From NCBI RefSeq assembly GCF_019511605.1, contig NZ_JAEUAV010000004.1:186001-250000 (forward strand): 64,000 nt of DNA. Direction: 5' to 3'. Positions 37,359 through 46,717 of the stretch are shown piece by piece. Position numbers and translations under genes: made by a program. Origin of the DNA: Paraburkholderia phenoliruptrix. Lineage in GTDB: Bacteria; Pseudomonadota; Gammaproteobacteria; Burkholderiales; Burkholderiaceae. Below the pieces are notes generated by a model that was given only the letters and a program-made list of their open reading frames with translations, was not told where the DNA came from and searched no databases. Position 1 is the first letter of the stretch. Each line of letters starts with the position of its first letter.

Positions 37359-38759
37359 TTACTTCAGCGGACGCAGACCATCGAGCAAGGTCGGGATCAA
37401 TTCGCTGATAGTCGGATGAATGTGCATCGCGTATCGCAAAGTGGGATACGGCGCGCCCGCCGTCATGATGTCGATGAACGTGTGGATCGCCTCGTCGCCT
37501 TCTATGCCGTGAATCGCAGCGCCGAGAATCTGCTTGCTGCGTGCGTCGGCGAGCACCTTCATGAAGCCGTCCGTCTCGCCGCGTTCGCGCGCGCGGCCCA
37601 CGCGCGACATCGGCATCGTCGCGATCAGTGCTTCGCGGCCGCTCTTGCGCACGTCTTGTTCCGAGAGACCGACGCGCGCAAGCGGTGGATCGACGAACAC
37701 CGCGTACGCCATGATGCGCGCGTCGACCGAGCGCGCGCCGCCGTCGAGCAGATTCGCCGCGACGATCTGGTAATCGTCGTAAGAGGTATGCGTGAATGCG
37801 CCGCGCCCGTTGATGTCGCCGATCGCCCACACGCCCGGCACGTTGGTGCGCAACTGGCTGTCCACGGGAATCGTGCCGTGCCGGTCGGTCTCGATGCCGG
37901 CTGCCGCGAGGCCCAGATCATCGGTATTCGGCTCGCGCCCGGTCGCGAACAGCAGATGCGAAGCCTCGAGCGCCGGCACGTTCTGCTCGAAGCCGATGCA
38001 CACCTCATGCTCGCGATGCGGATGCGGCTCGACCCGCGAAGGCTGCACGCCGAAGCGGAACTCCACCCCTTCGCGCGCAAGCACCTTCTGCACCGACTCG
38101 GCGAGATCGGGGTCCTCGCGCGTGAGCACCCGGTCGCCACGCACCAGCACCGTCACTTCGCTGCCGAAACGGCGAAACACCTGCGCGAATTCAAGCGCGA
38201 TATAGCTGCCCCCGACAATCACGAGCCGGTCCGGCAATTCGCTCAGTTCAAGCAGACTCGAGTTGGTGTAATAGCGGATTCGCTCGATGCCCTGGAGCGG
38301 CGGCACCACCGCGCGCGTGCCGGTGTTCAGGAAGATTTCGTCGGCGCTCAACTCATGCAGCAGCGTGCCGTCCGGTGCGCTGATGGCAAGCGCATGCGGC
38401 CCCGTGAACCGCGCGTGGCCATTGAACACGGTGACGTTTTCCGTGCCGCGCAGCCATTGTTCGACGCCGTCGCGCGACTGCCCGATGATCTTGTCCTTGC
38501 GCGCCTTCACCGCCGCCAGATCGACGTTGACCGAGCCGCTCACCAGAACGCCGAGTCGCGCAGCGTGGCGCGCCACGTGCGCCGCACGCGCGCTCGCCAC
38601 ATAGGCCTTGGTCGGCGTGCAGCCGACGTTCACGCAAGTTCCGCCAAAGGCCGCGCGTTCTATGACCGCCGTGCGGCGGCCGCTTTGCCCAAGCCGAACG
38701 GCGAGCGGCGCGCCGCCCTGCCCGGTGCCGATCACGACTGCGTCGAAATGCTGTGCCAT
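37359..38759 (-). CDS. FAD-dependent pyridine nucleotide-disulfide oxidoreductase (MerA/RclA-like)
   Basis: This 466-residue flavoprotein of the disulfide reductase family has the N-terminal FAD motif VVIGTGQGGAPLA and redox Cys42/Cys47 in GGTCVNVGCTPTK. It also has an NAD(P) motif VIVGGSYIALEFAQVF and a GVWAIGD FAD motif. The dimerisation domain carries the active-site-type His in MHIHPTISE. It lacks the N-terminal HMA domain and the C-terminal Cys pair of true mercuric reductase, so MerA function is unlikely. RclA (reactive chlorine/copper response) is a closer model. No mer genes are near. Confidence 0.93.
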   Translation of the reverse strand: MAQHFDAVVIGTGQGGAPLAVRLGQSGRRTAVIERAAFGGTCVNVGCTPTKAYVASARAAHVARHAARLGVLVSGSVNVDLAAVKARKDKIIGQSRDGVEQWLRGTENVTVFNGHARFTGPHALAISAPDGTLLHELSADEIFLNTGTRAVVPPLQGIERIRYYTNSSLLELSELPDRLVIVGGSYIALEFAQVFRRFGSEVTVLVRGDRVLTREDPDLAESVQKVLAREGVEFRFGVQPSRVEPHPHREHEVCIGFEQNVPALEASHLLFATGREPNTDDLGLAAAGIETDRHGTIPVDSQLRTNVPGVWAIGDINGRGAFTHTSYDDYQIVAANLLDGGARSVDARIMAYAVFVDPPLARVGLSEQDVRKSGREALIATMPMSRVGRARERGETDGFMKVLADARSKQILGAAIHGIEGDEAIHTFIDIMTAGAPYPTLRYAMHIHPTISELIPTLLDGLRPLK

Positions 38760-38894
38760 GGCGACTCTCCTCGCGGCTCGTGTGCTGGTCGTCGCATCTT
38801 ACGCCCAGTCGCCGCCTCGCTTGCGCCACGCTGCCAATCGCAGTAGTCCGTGCGCGACACCCAGGCGCAGCGTCACGTGCAAGCCCTGCGAGGC

Positions 38895-41198
38895 TCAGCC
38901 CGCCGCGGGCGCACACACGTTGGCAAGTGCGCGCGCATAAGCGCTTGCACCAACCGGCCGGCTGTACAGATAGCCTTGCTGCTTGTCGCAATCGATGGAG
39001 CGCAGAAACGCTGCCTGCTCCGGTGTTTCCACGCCTTCGGCGGTGACGTTCATGCCGAGCGAATGCGCCATCGCCACCACGGCCTGGGTGATCGCAATGG
39101 AGTCGCGATGATCCGGCAAGCCGGCGACGAACGACCGGTCGATCTTCAGGTTGTGCAACGGGAAGCGCTTCAGATACGACAGCGACGAATAGCCGGTGCC
39201 GAAGTCGTCCACCGAAATGCGCACGCCGGTCGCGCTCAGTGCCTGAAGCATGGGCAACACTGTGTCGCTGTCGCTCATCAGAAGCCGCTCGGTGATTTCG
39301 AGTTCGAGCGCCGCGGGCTCCAGCCCCGACTGGTCGAGACAGCGCCTGATCCGCTCGACGAGGCCGTCGTTGAACTGGCGCGGCGACAGGTTCACCGCGA
39401 CGATCAGGTCGGGCGCGAGTGTGCGCCGCCACTGCGCCGCCTGCTCGCACGCATGCGCGAGCACCCATTCGCCGATTTCGGCGATCAGGCCCGCGTCTTC
39501 CGCAACCGGAATGAACTCGGCCGGCGAGACGTTGCCCAGCTCGCTGTTGTACCAGCGCAGCAGCGCCTCTGCGCCGATGGTCCGGCCGCCGTGACTGTCG
39601 ACGATCGGCTGATACACGAGGCTTAGCTCGTTGGCTGCAAGCGCGCGGCGCAGCAACTGCTCGATCACGAAGCGGCGCTGCAACTGCTGATTGAGCTCGG
39701 CGGTAAAGAACTGGAAGTTGTTGCGGCCGCGCTGCTTTGCGTGATACATCGCCGAATCGGCATTGCGCATCAGCGTGGGCGCGTCCTGGCCGTCTTCGGG
39801 ATAGCGGCTGATGCCGATCGAAGCGCCCAGGTAGTACTCGTTCTCCGCCACCGCGAACGGCACCGCAATCGCGTCGAGGATACGGCGGGCTAGCGCGACG
39901 AGTTGATCGTTGCAGTCGCACGCGCTCACCACGATCACGAACTCGTCGCCGCCCACTCGCGCGAGCGTGTCGTCGTGGCGCACGCAACCGGCGAGGCGCT
40001 CGGCGACGCTCCTGAGCAACGCGTCGCCGGCTTCGTGACCGGCGGTGTCGTTGACCTTCTTGAAACCGTCCAGATCGACGAACAGCACCGCCACGCTCAC
40101 CACTTCGCCGCTGCCGTTCGGCCCGCCCGGCGCGAACAGGCTGTGCATCCGCTCGGTCAGGTAAGCTCGGTTGTAAAGGCCGGTTAGCGAATCGCGGGTA
40201 GCCAGGAATTTGAGCTGGCGCTGCGCTTCGCGCACCGGCCCGATGTCGGTGAAAGAGATCAGCACCGAGTCGGGCTTGCTCTGGCCCGGCTTGAGGATCG
40301 GCACCACGTTCTCAGTGACCCAGATCACTTCGCCGTTCACGAGCTCGAGGGCGAGCGTAACGTCGAGCATCGGTTTGCCGGTTGCGAGCACCTGGTTCGT
40401 CGGCCGCTCCTCCTCCGCCACCGGGGAGCCGTTCTCGTGAAAGCTGCGCACCATCACCGTGCGAATGCTGCGTCCGACGATTTGCGGCCCGGTGCGCAGC
40501 ATGCGCTGCGCGCTCGGATTGCAGGCCAGTACCACGCCCGCGCGCGACTGCACGACGATGCCTTCGATCAGATGATCGACGACCAGCCGATGATGCTCTT
40601 CGCTATGTGCAAGACGTTGCGCCATCGCGTTCTGATGCACGGCGAGCCCGACGCTGCGGCCAATGTCGCGCAGCATCGTCTCTTCCTGCGCGGTAGGCCG
40701 GCGCGGCTCGCGGTGATAGACGGCGAACGCGCCCAGCACCGCCCCGGTGTCGTTTTCGAACGGCACCGACCAGCACGCGCGCAAGCCGTACGGCAAGGCC
40801 AGCGCGCGATAGTCGGCCCACAGCGGATCGGTCTCGATGTCCTCGACGACCACGAGGCGCCGTTCGTACATCGCCGTGCCGCACGAGCCCGCGCACGGAC
40901 CGATCCGCACGCCGTCGATCGCTGCGCTATAGCGCCTCGGCAGCGACGGCGCGCCGCCGACGCGCACATGCACGCCGTCTTCGTCGAGCAGCAGGATCGA
41001 GCACGACGCGCCCTCGCCCAGCAGCGCTTCCGCGCGGCGACACACTTCGTCCAGCACTTCCGGCAGCGGCGTATTGCAGGTGATGAGCCTCAGTACGCTG
41101 CGCTCGGACGCCAGCACCTCTTCGGCCAGATCCGGCCGGACACGGCAGCCCTCGGGCGTCGCACCCACCTCCGTACGTGATGTCGCTTCGCGGTTCAT
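38895..41198 (-). CDS. GAF-PAS-GGDEF-EAL cyclic-di-GMP signalling protein
   Basis: This 767-residue cytosolic protein has a GAF domain (about 30-190), a PAS domain (about 200-325), a GGDEF diguanylate cyclase domain (about 330-500) and an EAL phosphodiesterase domain (about 510-755). The GGDEF motif is intact (416-420) with an intact RxxD inhibition site (RHDD, 407-410). The EAL domain has Glu544 in AEALLRW and the DDFGTGYSS loop, so both activities are possible. The ATG at 41198 is chosen because it is followed by a normal N-terminus; the upstream frame overlaps a low-quality stretch. It is a single-gene unit, divergent from the LprI-like gene. Confidence 0.95.
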   Translation of the reverse strand: MNREATSRTEVGATPEGCRVRPDLAEEVLASERSVLRLITCNTPLPEVLDEVCRRAEALLGEGASCSILLLDEDGVHVRVGGAPSLPRRYSAAIDGVRIGPCAGSCGTAMYERRLVVVEDIETDPLWADYRALALPYGLRACWSVPFENDTGAVLGAFAVYHREPRRPTAQEETMLRDIGRSVGLAVHQNAMAQRLAHSEEHHRLVVDHLIEGIVVQSRAGVVLACNPSAQRMLRTGPQIVGRSIRTVMVRSFHENGSPVAEEERPTNQVLATGKPMLDVTLALELVNGEVIWVTENVVPILKPGQSKPDSVLISFTDIGPVREAQRQLKFLATRDSLTGLYNRAYLTERMHSLFAPGGPNGSGEVVSVAVLFVDLDGFKKVNDTAGHEAGDALLRSVAERLAGCVRHDDTLARVGGDEFVIVVSACDCNDQLVALARRILDAIAVPFAVAENEYYLGASIGISRYPEDGQDAPTLMRNADSAMYHAKQRGRNNFQFFTAELNQQLQRRFVIEQLLRRALAANELSLVYQPIVDSHGGRTIGAEALLRWYNSELGNVSPAEFIPVAEDAGLIAEIGEWVLAHACEQAAQWRRTLAPDLIVAVNLSPRQFNDGLVERIRRCLDQSGLEPAALELEITERLLMSDSDTVLPMLQALSATGVRISVDDFGTGYSSLSYLKRFPLHNLKIDRSFVAGLPDHRDSIAITQAVVAMAHSLGMNVTAEGVETPEQAAFLRSIDCDKQQGYLYSRPVGASAYARALANVCAPAAG

Positions 41199-41447
41199 AT
41201 ATGCGCCCCCCAACCCAACATCGGCAAGATTATGTAAGCAGCGCACCAGGGTATACCCGTCGAGTGCACAATGTTTTTCGCGCGCAGCGCGTGGGCCTGC
41301 CGTGCCTCGCACTCGCGCGCCGTGGACCGCGCCACGCCAGGCAACATCTGGTAATCACTTTCGCGGACTGCTGCCTATTCGCGGGTCTGCGCGACGCGGG
41401 ATTGAACGATCATCCGTTGCATGAGCAACCCAGCATCGTGAACATTC

Positions 41448-42098
41448 ATGAAAATCGTCCGCCCCGTTATGCTCGCCGCACTGCTGATCGCGCATTCGTC
41501 CGCTGAGGCCACGAGCTTCGATTGCAGCAAGGGCCGCTCCCTCACCGAAAAGATGATCTGCAACGACCCCGCGCTGTCGCGCCTCGACGACACGCTGGGG
41601 CAACTCTACTGGAAAGCGCGGCGCAAAGTGAGCGACCGGCGCGCCTTCATCGCAGACAGCGACAGCAAGTGGGCCTGGCGCGAGGCCAATTGTCGTGACG
41701 CCGCGTGCCTCGGCACATGGTATGCGACGCGTATCGACGAGTTGCAGCAAGTGCTCGCGCGCATGCAACGGGGCTCGGCGGCGGGCGGGAGCGCCTCTGC
41801 CTCTCCGTCTGCTTCTCCGTCTGCCTCTCCGCCTGCTTCTGACTTTGCCTCCAACACCGCTACGACGCCGCACGCCAGCGCTGCCGCAAAGACCACGCAA
41901 CCCGAGCGGCCCGACAAGCCGCCGATGTCCACGTCTTCTACCGCCGATACCGCGATGCTCGAATGCACGGCCTCGCATCCGGGTCTTGTGATCGGCGAGC
42001 AGTGCCCGAACGTGATCCGTCAGAACGGCAGTCCGTGGAAGTACCGCGCGCATGGCGGCGACTGGTTCTGCGGCGTCGCGACGTTGGAACGTTCGTGA
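41448..42098 (+). CDS. Secreted LprI-like (DUF1311) protein with a Cys-rich C-terminal segment
   Basis: This 216-residue protein has a signal peptide (MKIVRPVMLAALLIAHSSAEA). An LprI-type N-terminal domain follows (about 22-105) with the paired Cys pattern CSKGRSLTEKMICND and WREANCRDAACLGTWY. A Ser/Pro/Ala linker carries an in-frame 12-base repeat (PSAS units, nt 41798-41845). The final 45 residues have three Cys and a WKYRAHGGDWFCG segment that I do not recognise. LprI in mycobacteria inhibits lysozyme. Here the role is unproven, but an envelope location is likely. Confidence 0.8.
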   Translation: MKIVRPVMLAALLIAHSSAEATSFDCSKGRSLTEKMICNDPALSRLDDTLGQLYWKARRKVSDRRAFIADSDSKWAWREANCRDAACLGTWYATRIDELQQVLARMQRGSAAGGSASASPSASPSASPPASDFASNTATTPHASAAAKTTQPERPDKPPMSTSSTADTAMLECTASHPGLVIGEQCPNVIRQNGSPWKYRAHGGDWFCGVATLERS

Positions 42099-42111
42099 GC
42101 GCGGGTCGCGC

Positions 42112-42209
42112 GGTTTCGTTTGTGGGGTCGTTTGTGGGCTCGTTTGTGGGGTCGTTAGTGGGGTCGTTAGTGGGTTCGTTTGCAGCCTCGTTTGCAGCCT
42201 TGTCTGCAG
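42112..42209. repeat. 12-bp tandem repeat (TCGTTTGTGGGG type)
   Basis: About seven to eight units of TCGTTTGTGGGG, grading into TCGTTAGTGGGG and then TCGTTTGCAGCC, lie head to tail. They sit between the convergent LprI-like and winged-helix genes. No terminator hairpin is visible in the gap. Confidence 0.9.
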
Positions 42210-42221
42210 CTTCGTCATTGA

Positions 42222-42566
42222 TCAATGAAGCCGCGGCGGCAGGTCTTCGCCGGGCGCGTGCGCGCCGGGCTCGCCGTCCTCTTCGGGCTGGCTAGCGCCG
42301 AACAGCTCAGCACATACCTCGCGTCCCGTGTCGGTGAGACGCGCGGTGCCCGCGCCCGCTTCGTCGAACGTCGTTTGCACAAGGCCGCCGTCGACGAGCA
42401 CCGTCAATTGCCGGCGCAACACACTCATCGGCACGTCGGCCTGCTTCGACAGCTTGGCGAGCGACCACGCGCCGCCGGGCGTCGTGCGCGCGGGCCGATC
42501 GCTTTGTGCGCGCCATAGTTGCGCGAGCACGGCGAGCAGCACCGGGTCGATTTCGTCGTCATCCAT
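42222..42566 (-). CDS. Winged-helix (MarR/ArsR-like) hypothetical protein
   Basis: This 114-residue protein has a predicted winged helix: [24 protein letters not shown], then [22 protein letters not shown] and an acidic tail. The layout resembles small MarR/ArsR-type DNA-binding proteins, but no metal or ligand site was seen. The ATG at 42566 follows GGAGA closely. Upstream, between it and the MocR stop, are two copies of CTGTACACAG. The function is unknown; it might be a repressor or a domain protein of the neighbouring system. Confidence 0.72.
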   Translation of the reverse strand: MDDDEIDPVLLAVLAQLWRAQSDRPARTTPGGAWSLAKLSKQADVPMSVLRRQLTVLVDGGLVQTTFDEAGAGTARLTDTGREVCAELFGASQPEEDGEPGAHAPGEDLPPRLH

Positions 42567-42606
42567 GCATGTCTCCTATCTATATGTATGTATGCCGGGC
42601 GCGGGT

Positions 42607-42630
42607 CTGTACACAGCTGTCTGTACACAG
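42607..42630. promoter_or_regulatory. Direct repeat CTGTACACAG x2 upstream of the winged-helix gene
   Basis: CTGTACACAG occurs at 42607-42616 and 42621-42630, a 14-base period including CTGT between. The same CTGTACAC core appears in the MocR/YdeP intergenic region, which suggests a shared regulator site. Confidence 0.45.
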
Positions 42631-42644
42631 CTTGCCGCGCTGCT

Positions 42645-44087
42645 TCACGCCATCTGCGTAGCCAGCTCGCCGAGTGTCTTTAGCGCCGCTTCGCTTTGCG
42701 CCGTCCACGGATAGCTGTAGTTCAGCCGGATGAAATGGCGGAAGTGATTGCGCGTCGAAAACATCATGCCCGGCCCGACGGTGATGCTGCGCGCGAGCGC
42801 CGCCTGATACAGCTTCATCGAATCGACGCTCTGCGGCAACTCCACCCATAACACATAGCCGCCTTGCGGCGACGAGATGCGCGTGCCGGCCGGAAAAAAC
42901 CGCCGCACCATTGCGCTCATGATGCTCGCCTGCTGGCGATAAACCTTGCGCACGTGCCGCAAATGCCGGTCGTAGCCGTCCTGGCGCAGATAATCGGCAA
43001 CGGCGACCTGCGGCACCGAAGGCGTGGTGAGTGTATTGAGGAACTTGAGCTTCTCGACCTGCGCGCGATAACGCCCAGGCAGCGCCCAGCCGATGCGGTA
43101 CGACGCGGTCAGGCTCTTCGAAAACGACGCGCAATGCAGCACGAGTCCCTGCGTGTCGAAGCTCTTCAATGTGGAGGGTCGCGTCTCGCCGAAATACAGT
43201 TCCTGATAGACGTCGTTTTCGATCACGGGAATCTGCTGCGCGGCGAGCAGTTCGACCAGTTGCTGCTTGCGCGCGTCGGGCATTCTGAAGCCGAGCGGAT
43301 TCTGGAAATTCGGCATCACCATGCAGGCGGCGATCTTCTGCTTCGCGATCACCTGCGCCAATGCGTCGATGTCGATGCCGTCCACGGGATGCGTCGCCAC
43401 CTCGATCGCCCGCATGCCGAGCCGCTCGATCGCATGCAGCATCGCGTAGTAAGTCGGCGATTCGACGGCCACTGTGTCGCCGGGTTTCGCGACCGCCTGC
43501 AGACTGAGATTGATAGCCTCGGTCGCCCCGAGCGTGATGATGAGTTCGCCCGGATCGACAGGCATGCCGTTTTCGGTGTAGCGGCGCGCGATCTGCCGGA
43601 TCAGTTCCGGGTTGCCGGGCGGCAGGTCGTCCATCAGATTCCAGCTCGCCTGACGGCGCGCAATCGCGTTCGCATACTGGTTGATGCGTCGCCAAGGGAA
43701 AAGCGACGGGTCGGGGTACGGCGAGCCGAACGGCACGGCGTCGTGCGCGCGGATGCTGCGCAGTGTCGAGAGCACCAGACGGCTCACGTCGACTTCGGCG
43801 GCGACGGGCGCGGCGGGCGGCGCCGGTGGCCGCGTTTTGCCGTCCGTGCGCCGCATCTCGGGTCTGAACGCGTTCACCGCCGCCTCACGCACGAAATAGC
43901 CGGACTGCGGGCGCGTTTCGACGATGCCCCGGCTTTCCAGCAGCGCGTAAGCATGCAGCACGGTCTTGATACTGACGCCATGCTGCTGACTCGCCTGGCG
44001 CACCGACGGAATGCGCTCGCCCGCCGCGAACACCCCGCGGCGCACGGCTTCGGTAATCTCCTCGGCGAGCTTTTCGTAGAGTTTCAA
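42645..44087 (-). CDS. MocR-family regulator (GntR HTH fused to aminotransferase-like domain)
   Basis: This 480-residue protein has an N-terminal GntR winged helix (about 1-75; GERIPSVRQASQQHGVSIKTVLHAYALLESRG) joined by a linker to a fold-type I aminotransferase-like domain. The latter carries the PLP Lys motif SFSKSLTASYRIGW. MocR proteins such as PdxR and GabR sense PLP or its adducts and usually control a divergent or adjacent gene. Here the divergent gene is the YdeP-like molybdoenzyme 170 bases away. True catalytic aminotransferase activity is unlikely but not excluded. Confidence 0.94.
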   Translation of the reverse strand: MKLYEKLAEEITEAVRRGVFAAGERIPSVRQASQQHGVSIKTVLHAYALLESRGIVETRPQSGYFVREAAVNAFRPEMRRTDGKTRPPAPPAAPVAAEVDVSRLVLSTLRSIRAHDAVPFGSPYPDPSLFPWRRINQYANAIARRQASWNLMDDLPPGNPELIRQIARRYTENGMPVDPGELIITLGATEAINLSLQAVAKPGDTVAVESPTYYAMLHAIERLGMRAIEVATHPVDGIDIDALAQVIAKQKIAACMVMPNFQNPLGFRMPDARKQQLVELLAAQQIPVIENDVYQELYFGETRPSTLKSFDTQGLVLHCASFSKSLTASYRIGWALPGRYRAQVEKLKFLNTLTTPSVPQVAVADYLRQDGYDRHLRHVRKVYRQQASIMSAMVRRFFPAGTRISSPQGGYVLWVELPQSVDSMKLYQAALARSITVGPGMMFSTRNHFRHFIRLNYSYPWTAQSEAALKTLGELATQMA

Positions 44088-44152
44088 GGACCAGGCTCAA
44101 GAAAAGGGAATGGCTCGCGCGCCAGTCTATGACAAAACGCAAGGCACCTGAA

Positions 44153-44185
44153 CTGTACACCTTCCCTTTTTGTTTTTCTGTATGC
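44153..44185. promoter_or_regulatory. Direct repeats CTGTACAC / CTGTATGC in the MocR-YdeP promoter region
   Basis: Two CTGTA half-sites begin 25 bases apart (44153 and 44178) around a T-rich spacer in the 170-base divergent gap. MocR regulators commonly bind direct repeats in such gaps. The first copy matches the two repeats at 42607-42630. Confidence 0.45.
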
Positions 44186-44257
44186 TGCACTGCGATTGGA
44201 ACACAGTAGTCTGGCCATATCGGCCAGAAGCCATGACAGACCACGCGCGGCAAGCAC

Positions 44258-46609
44258 ATGAAGAACACCGACACCCGCAACAAACTCCACGCCGACCCGA
44301 GCAGCGGCGCCCGTATCGAGCCGTACACGTACCCGGCGGCCGGCTGGGGCGCGCTCAAGTACGTCGCCATCAACCTGATCAAGGAAAAGGTGGCGGGCGG
44401 CAACTACCGTACGCTGCTCAAGCAGAATCAGCCGGACGGCTTCGACTGCCCGGGCTGCGCGTGGCCGGACCGCGAGCATGCGTCCACCTTCGAGTTTTGC
44501 GAGAACGGCGTGAAGGCCGTGGCCGCCGAGGCGACCAGCAAGCGCGTCACGCCCGCCTTCTTCGCGAAGCACACGGTGGCCGACCTGATGAGCCAGTCCG
44601 ACTTCGAACTGGAACAGCACGGCCGCCTGACCGACCCGCTGGTCTACGACGCGCTCAGCGACCGCTACGTGCCGATCGGCTGGGACGAAGCGTTCGACCT
44701 GATCGCAAGCCACCTGAAACGCCTGCCCGATCCAAACCAGGCCGCGTTCTACACGTCGGGCCGCGCGAGCAACGAAGCTGCGTTCCTCTACCAGTTGTTC
44801 GTGCGCATGTACGGCACCAACAATTTCCCCGACTGCTCGAACATGTGCCATGAGGCGACGAGCCGCGGCTTGCCGCATACCGTGGGCATCGGCAAGGGCA
44901 CCGTCACGCTCGACGACTTCGAACACGCCGACACGCTGCTCATCTTCGGCCAGAATCCGGCGACCAACCATCCGCGCATGCTTGGCGAGTTGCGCGAGTG
45001 CGCGAAGCGCGGCGCGACGATCGTGTCGATCAATCCGCTCAAGGAGCGCGGTCTCGAGCGGTTTGCGAGCCCTCAGCATCCGGTGGAGATGCTCACGCTC
45101 GGCAGCACGAAGATCAGCTCCGTGTTCATTCGTCCGAAAGTGGGCGGCGACTTCGCGCTCATCAAGGGCGTGGCCAAGCGCGTGATCGAGCTCGACGACG
45201 AAGCGCAGGCCTGCGGCCTCGAACGCGTGCTGGACGTTGCGTTCATCGCCGAGCACACGGTGGGCTTCGAGGCCTTCGCCGACGACCTGCGCGCTGAAAG
45301 CTGGGACACCATCGTCGCCGAATCGGGCGTGCCGTATGAAGACGTGCTGAAACTCGCGGACATCTACGTGAAAGGCCGCGCGGTGATTTCCACGTGGGGC
45401 ATGGGTCTCACGCAGCACAAGAATTCGGTGCCGACAGTGCAACTGCTGTCGAACCTGATGATGATGCGCGGCAACATCGGCCGGCGCGGCGCGGGCCTGT
45501 GCCCGGTGCGCGGGCATTCGAACGTGCAGGGCGACCGCACGGTCGGCATCGAGGAGAAGCCCACTCAGGCGTTTCTCGACCGGCTCGGCGAGGTCTACCA
45601 CTTCGAGCCGCCGCGCGAGCATGGTCTTGACGTCGTCAACACCATCCAGGCGATGCTCGACGGCAAGGTAAAAGTGTTCATCGGCCTTGGCGGCAACTTC
45701 TCGATTGCGACGCCCGACACGCCGCGCACATGGGAAGCAATGCGTTCATGCGATCTCACCGTGCACATCACGACCAAGCTGAACCGCAGCCATCTCGTGC
45801 ACGGCCGCGACGCCCTGATCCTGCCGACACTCGGGCGCACCGAAATCGACTTGCAGAACGGCGTCGCGCAAGGCGTGAGTGTCGAGGATTCGATGAGCAT
45901 GGTGCACATCTCGTACGGCATGAACAAGCCGGCCTCGGAAAACCTGCTCTCGGAGATTGCGATCGTCGCGCGCATGGCGCATGCGACCCTTGGCAGCGAC
46001 AAGGTGGACTGGCTCGCGCACGCCGCGGACTATGCGCTGATTCGCGACGGCATAGCCAGAGTGATTGACGGCTTTCACGATTACAACGAGCGCCTGAAGC
46101 GCCCCGGCGGCTTTCATCTTGGCGTGGCGTCGCGCGAGCGGATCTGGAAAACGCCGAGCGGCAAGGCGCAGTTCCTCGTGCATCGCATTGCGCTCGACAC
46201 GCCGATGCATCGCGCGCGCAAGCAGCACGGCGAACGCCTGATGACCTTGATGACGACGCGCTCGCACGATCAGTACAACACCACGATCTATGGCCTCGAC
46301 GACCGCTATCGCGGTGTGTACGGCCAACGGCGCGTGCTGTTCGCCAACAGGGAAGACATCGCGATGCTCGGTTTCACGGCCGGCCAGCGCGTGGATATCA
46401 CGAGCGTGTGGGACGACGGCGTCGAGCGTCACGCGGACGGCTTTCTGCTGGTCGAATACGACATTCCGCGCGGCTGCCTCGGCGCTTATTATCCGGAGAC
46501 CAATCCGCTCGTGCCGCTCTCTTCGGTCGCGGACGGCGCGGGCACGCCGACTTCGAAGTCGATTCCCGTGCTGTTGAAGGCGTCGGTACTGGACGCGGCC
46601 GCTGCCTGA
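44258..46609 (+). CDS. FdhF/YdeP-family molybdopterin oxidoreductase
   Basis: This 783-residue molybdenum enzyme belongs to the YdeP branch of the DMSO-reductase superfamily. Cys64, Cys67 and Cys81 (CPGCAWPD and FEFCENG) are probable Fe-S ligands. Cys197 in SNMCHEATS is at the expected Mo-ligand position, followed by molybdopterin-dinucleotide binding segments (FGQNPATNHPR, GNIGRRGAGLCPVRGHSN). No twin-arginine signal is present, so it is cytosolic. E. coli YdeP is linked to acid resistance but its reaction is unknown. The ATG at 44258 begins a typical N-terminus. It stands alone, divergent from the MocR gene, with no fdh subunits or fdhD nearby. Confidence 0.92.
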   Translation: MKNTDTRNKLHADPSSGARIEPYTYPAAGWGALKYVAINLIKEKVAGGNYRTLLKQNQPDGFDCPGCAWPDREHASTFEFCENGVKAVAAEATSKRVTPAFFAKHTVADLMSQSDFELEQHGRLTDPLVYDALSDRYVPIGWDEAFDLIASHLKRLPDPNQAAFYTSGRASNEAAFLYQLFVRMYGTNNFPDCSNMCHEATSRGLPHTVGIGKGTVTLDDFEHADTLLIFGQNPATNHPRMLGELRECAKRGATIVSINPLKERGLERFASPQHPVEMLTLGSTKISSVFIRPKVGGDFALIKGVAKRVIELDDEAQACGLERVLDVAFIAEHTVGFEAFADDLRAESWDTIVAESGVPYEDVLKLADIYVKGRAVISTWGMGLTQHKNSVPTVQLLSNLMMMRGNIGRRGAGLCPVRGHSNVQGDRTVGIEEKPTQAFLDRLGEVYHFEPPREHGLDVVNTIQAMLDGKVKVFIGLGGNFSIATPDTPRTWEAMRSCDLTVHITTKLNRSHLVHGRDALILPTLGRTEIDLQNGVAQGVSVEDSMSMVHISYGMNKPASENLLSEIAIVARMAHATLGSDKVDWLAHAADYALIRDGIARVIDGFHDYNERLKRPGGFHLGVASRERIWKTPSGKAQFLVHRIALDTPMHRARKQHGERLMTLMTTRSHDQYNTTIYGLDDRYRGVYGQRRVLFANREDIAMLGFTAGQRVDITSVWDDGVERHADGFLLVEYDIPRGCLGAYYPETNPLVPLSSVADGAGTPTSKSIPVLLKASVLDAAAA

Positions 46610-46640
46610 TTGCGCTATTTGATTGCGCTACGTGAGCGCA

Positions 46641-46712
46641 CTGCCTGAGCATGCTGCCTGAGCATGCTGCCTGAGCATGCTGCCTGAGCGTGCTGCCTGA
46701 GCGTGCTGCCCA
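46641..46712. repeat. 13-bp tandem repeat (CTGCCTGAGCATG)
   Basis: Five full copies of CTGCCTGAGC(A/G)TG and a partial sixth lie between the convergent YdeP-like and YgjP-like genes. The last two copies share the same A to G change. It reaches the stop codon of the metallopeptidase gene. Confidence 0.92.
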
Positions 46713-46717
46713 AGCGA

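Noticed and set aside
37359-38759. Mercuric reductase MerA
   Set aside because: The N-terminal metal-binding domain and the C-terminal Cys pair are missing and no mer genes are adjacent. A general MerA/RclA-like flavoprotein is the safer call.
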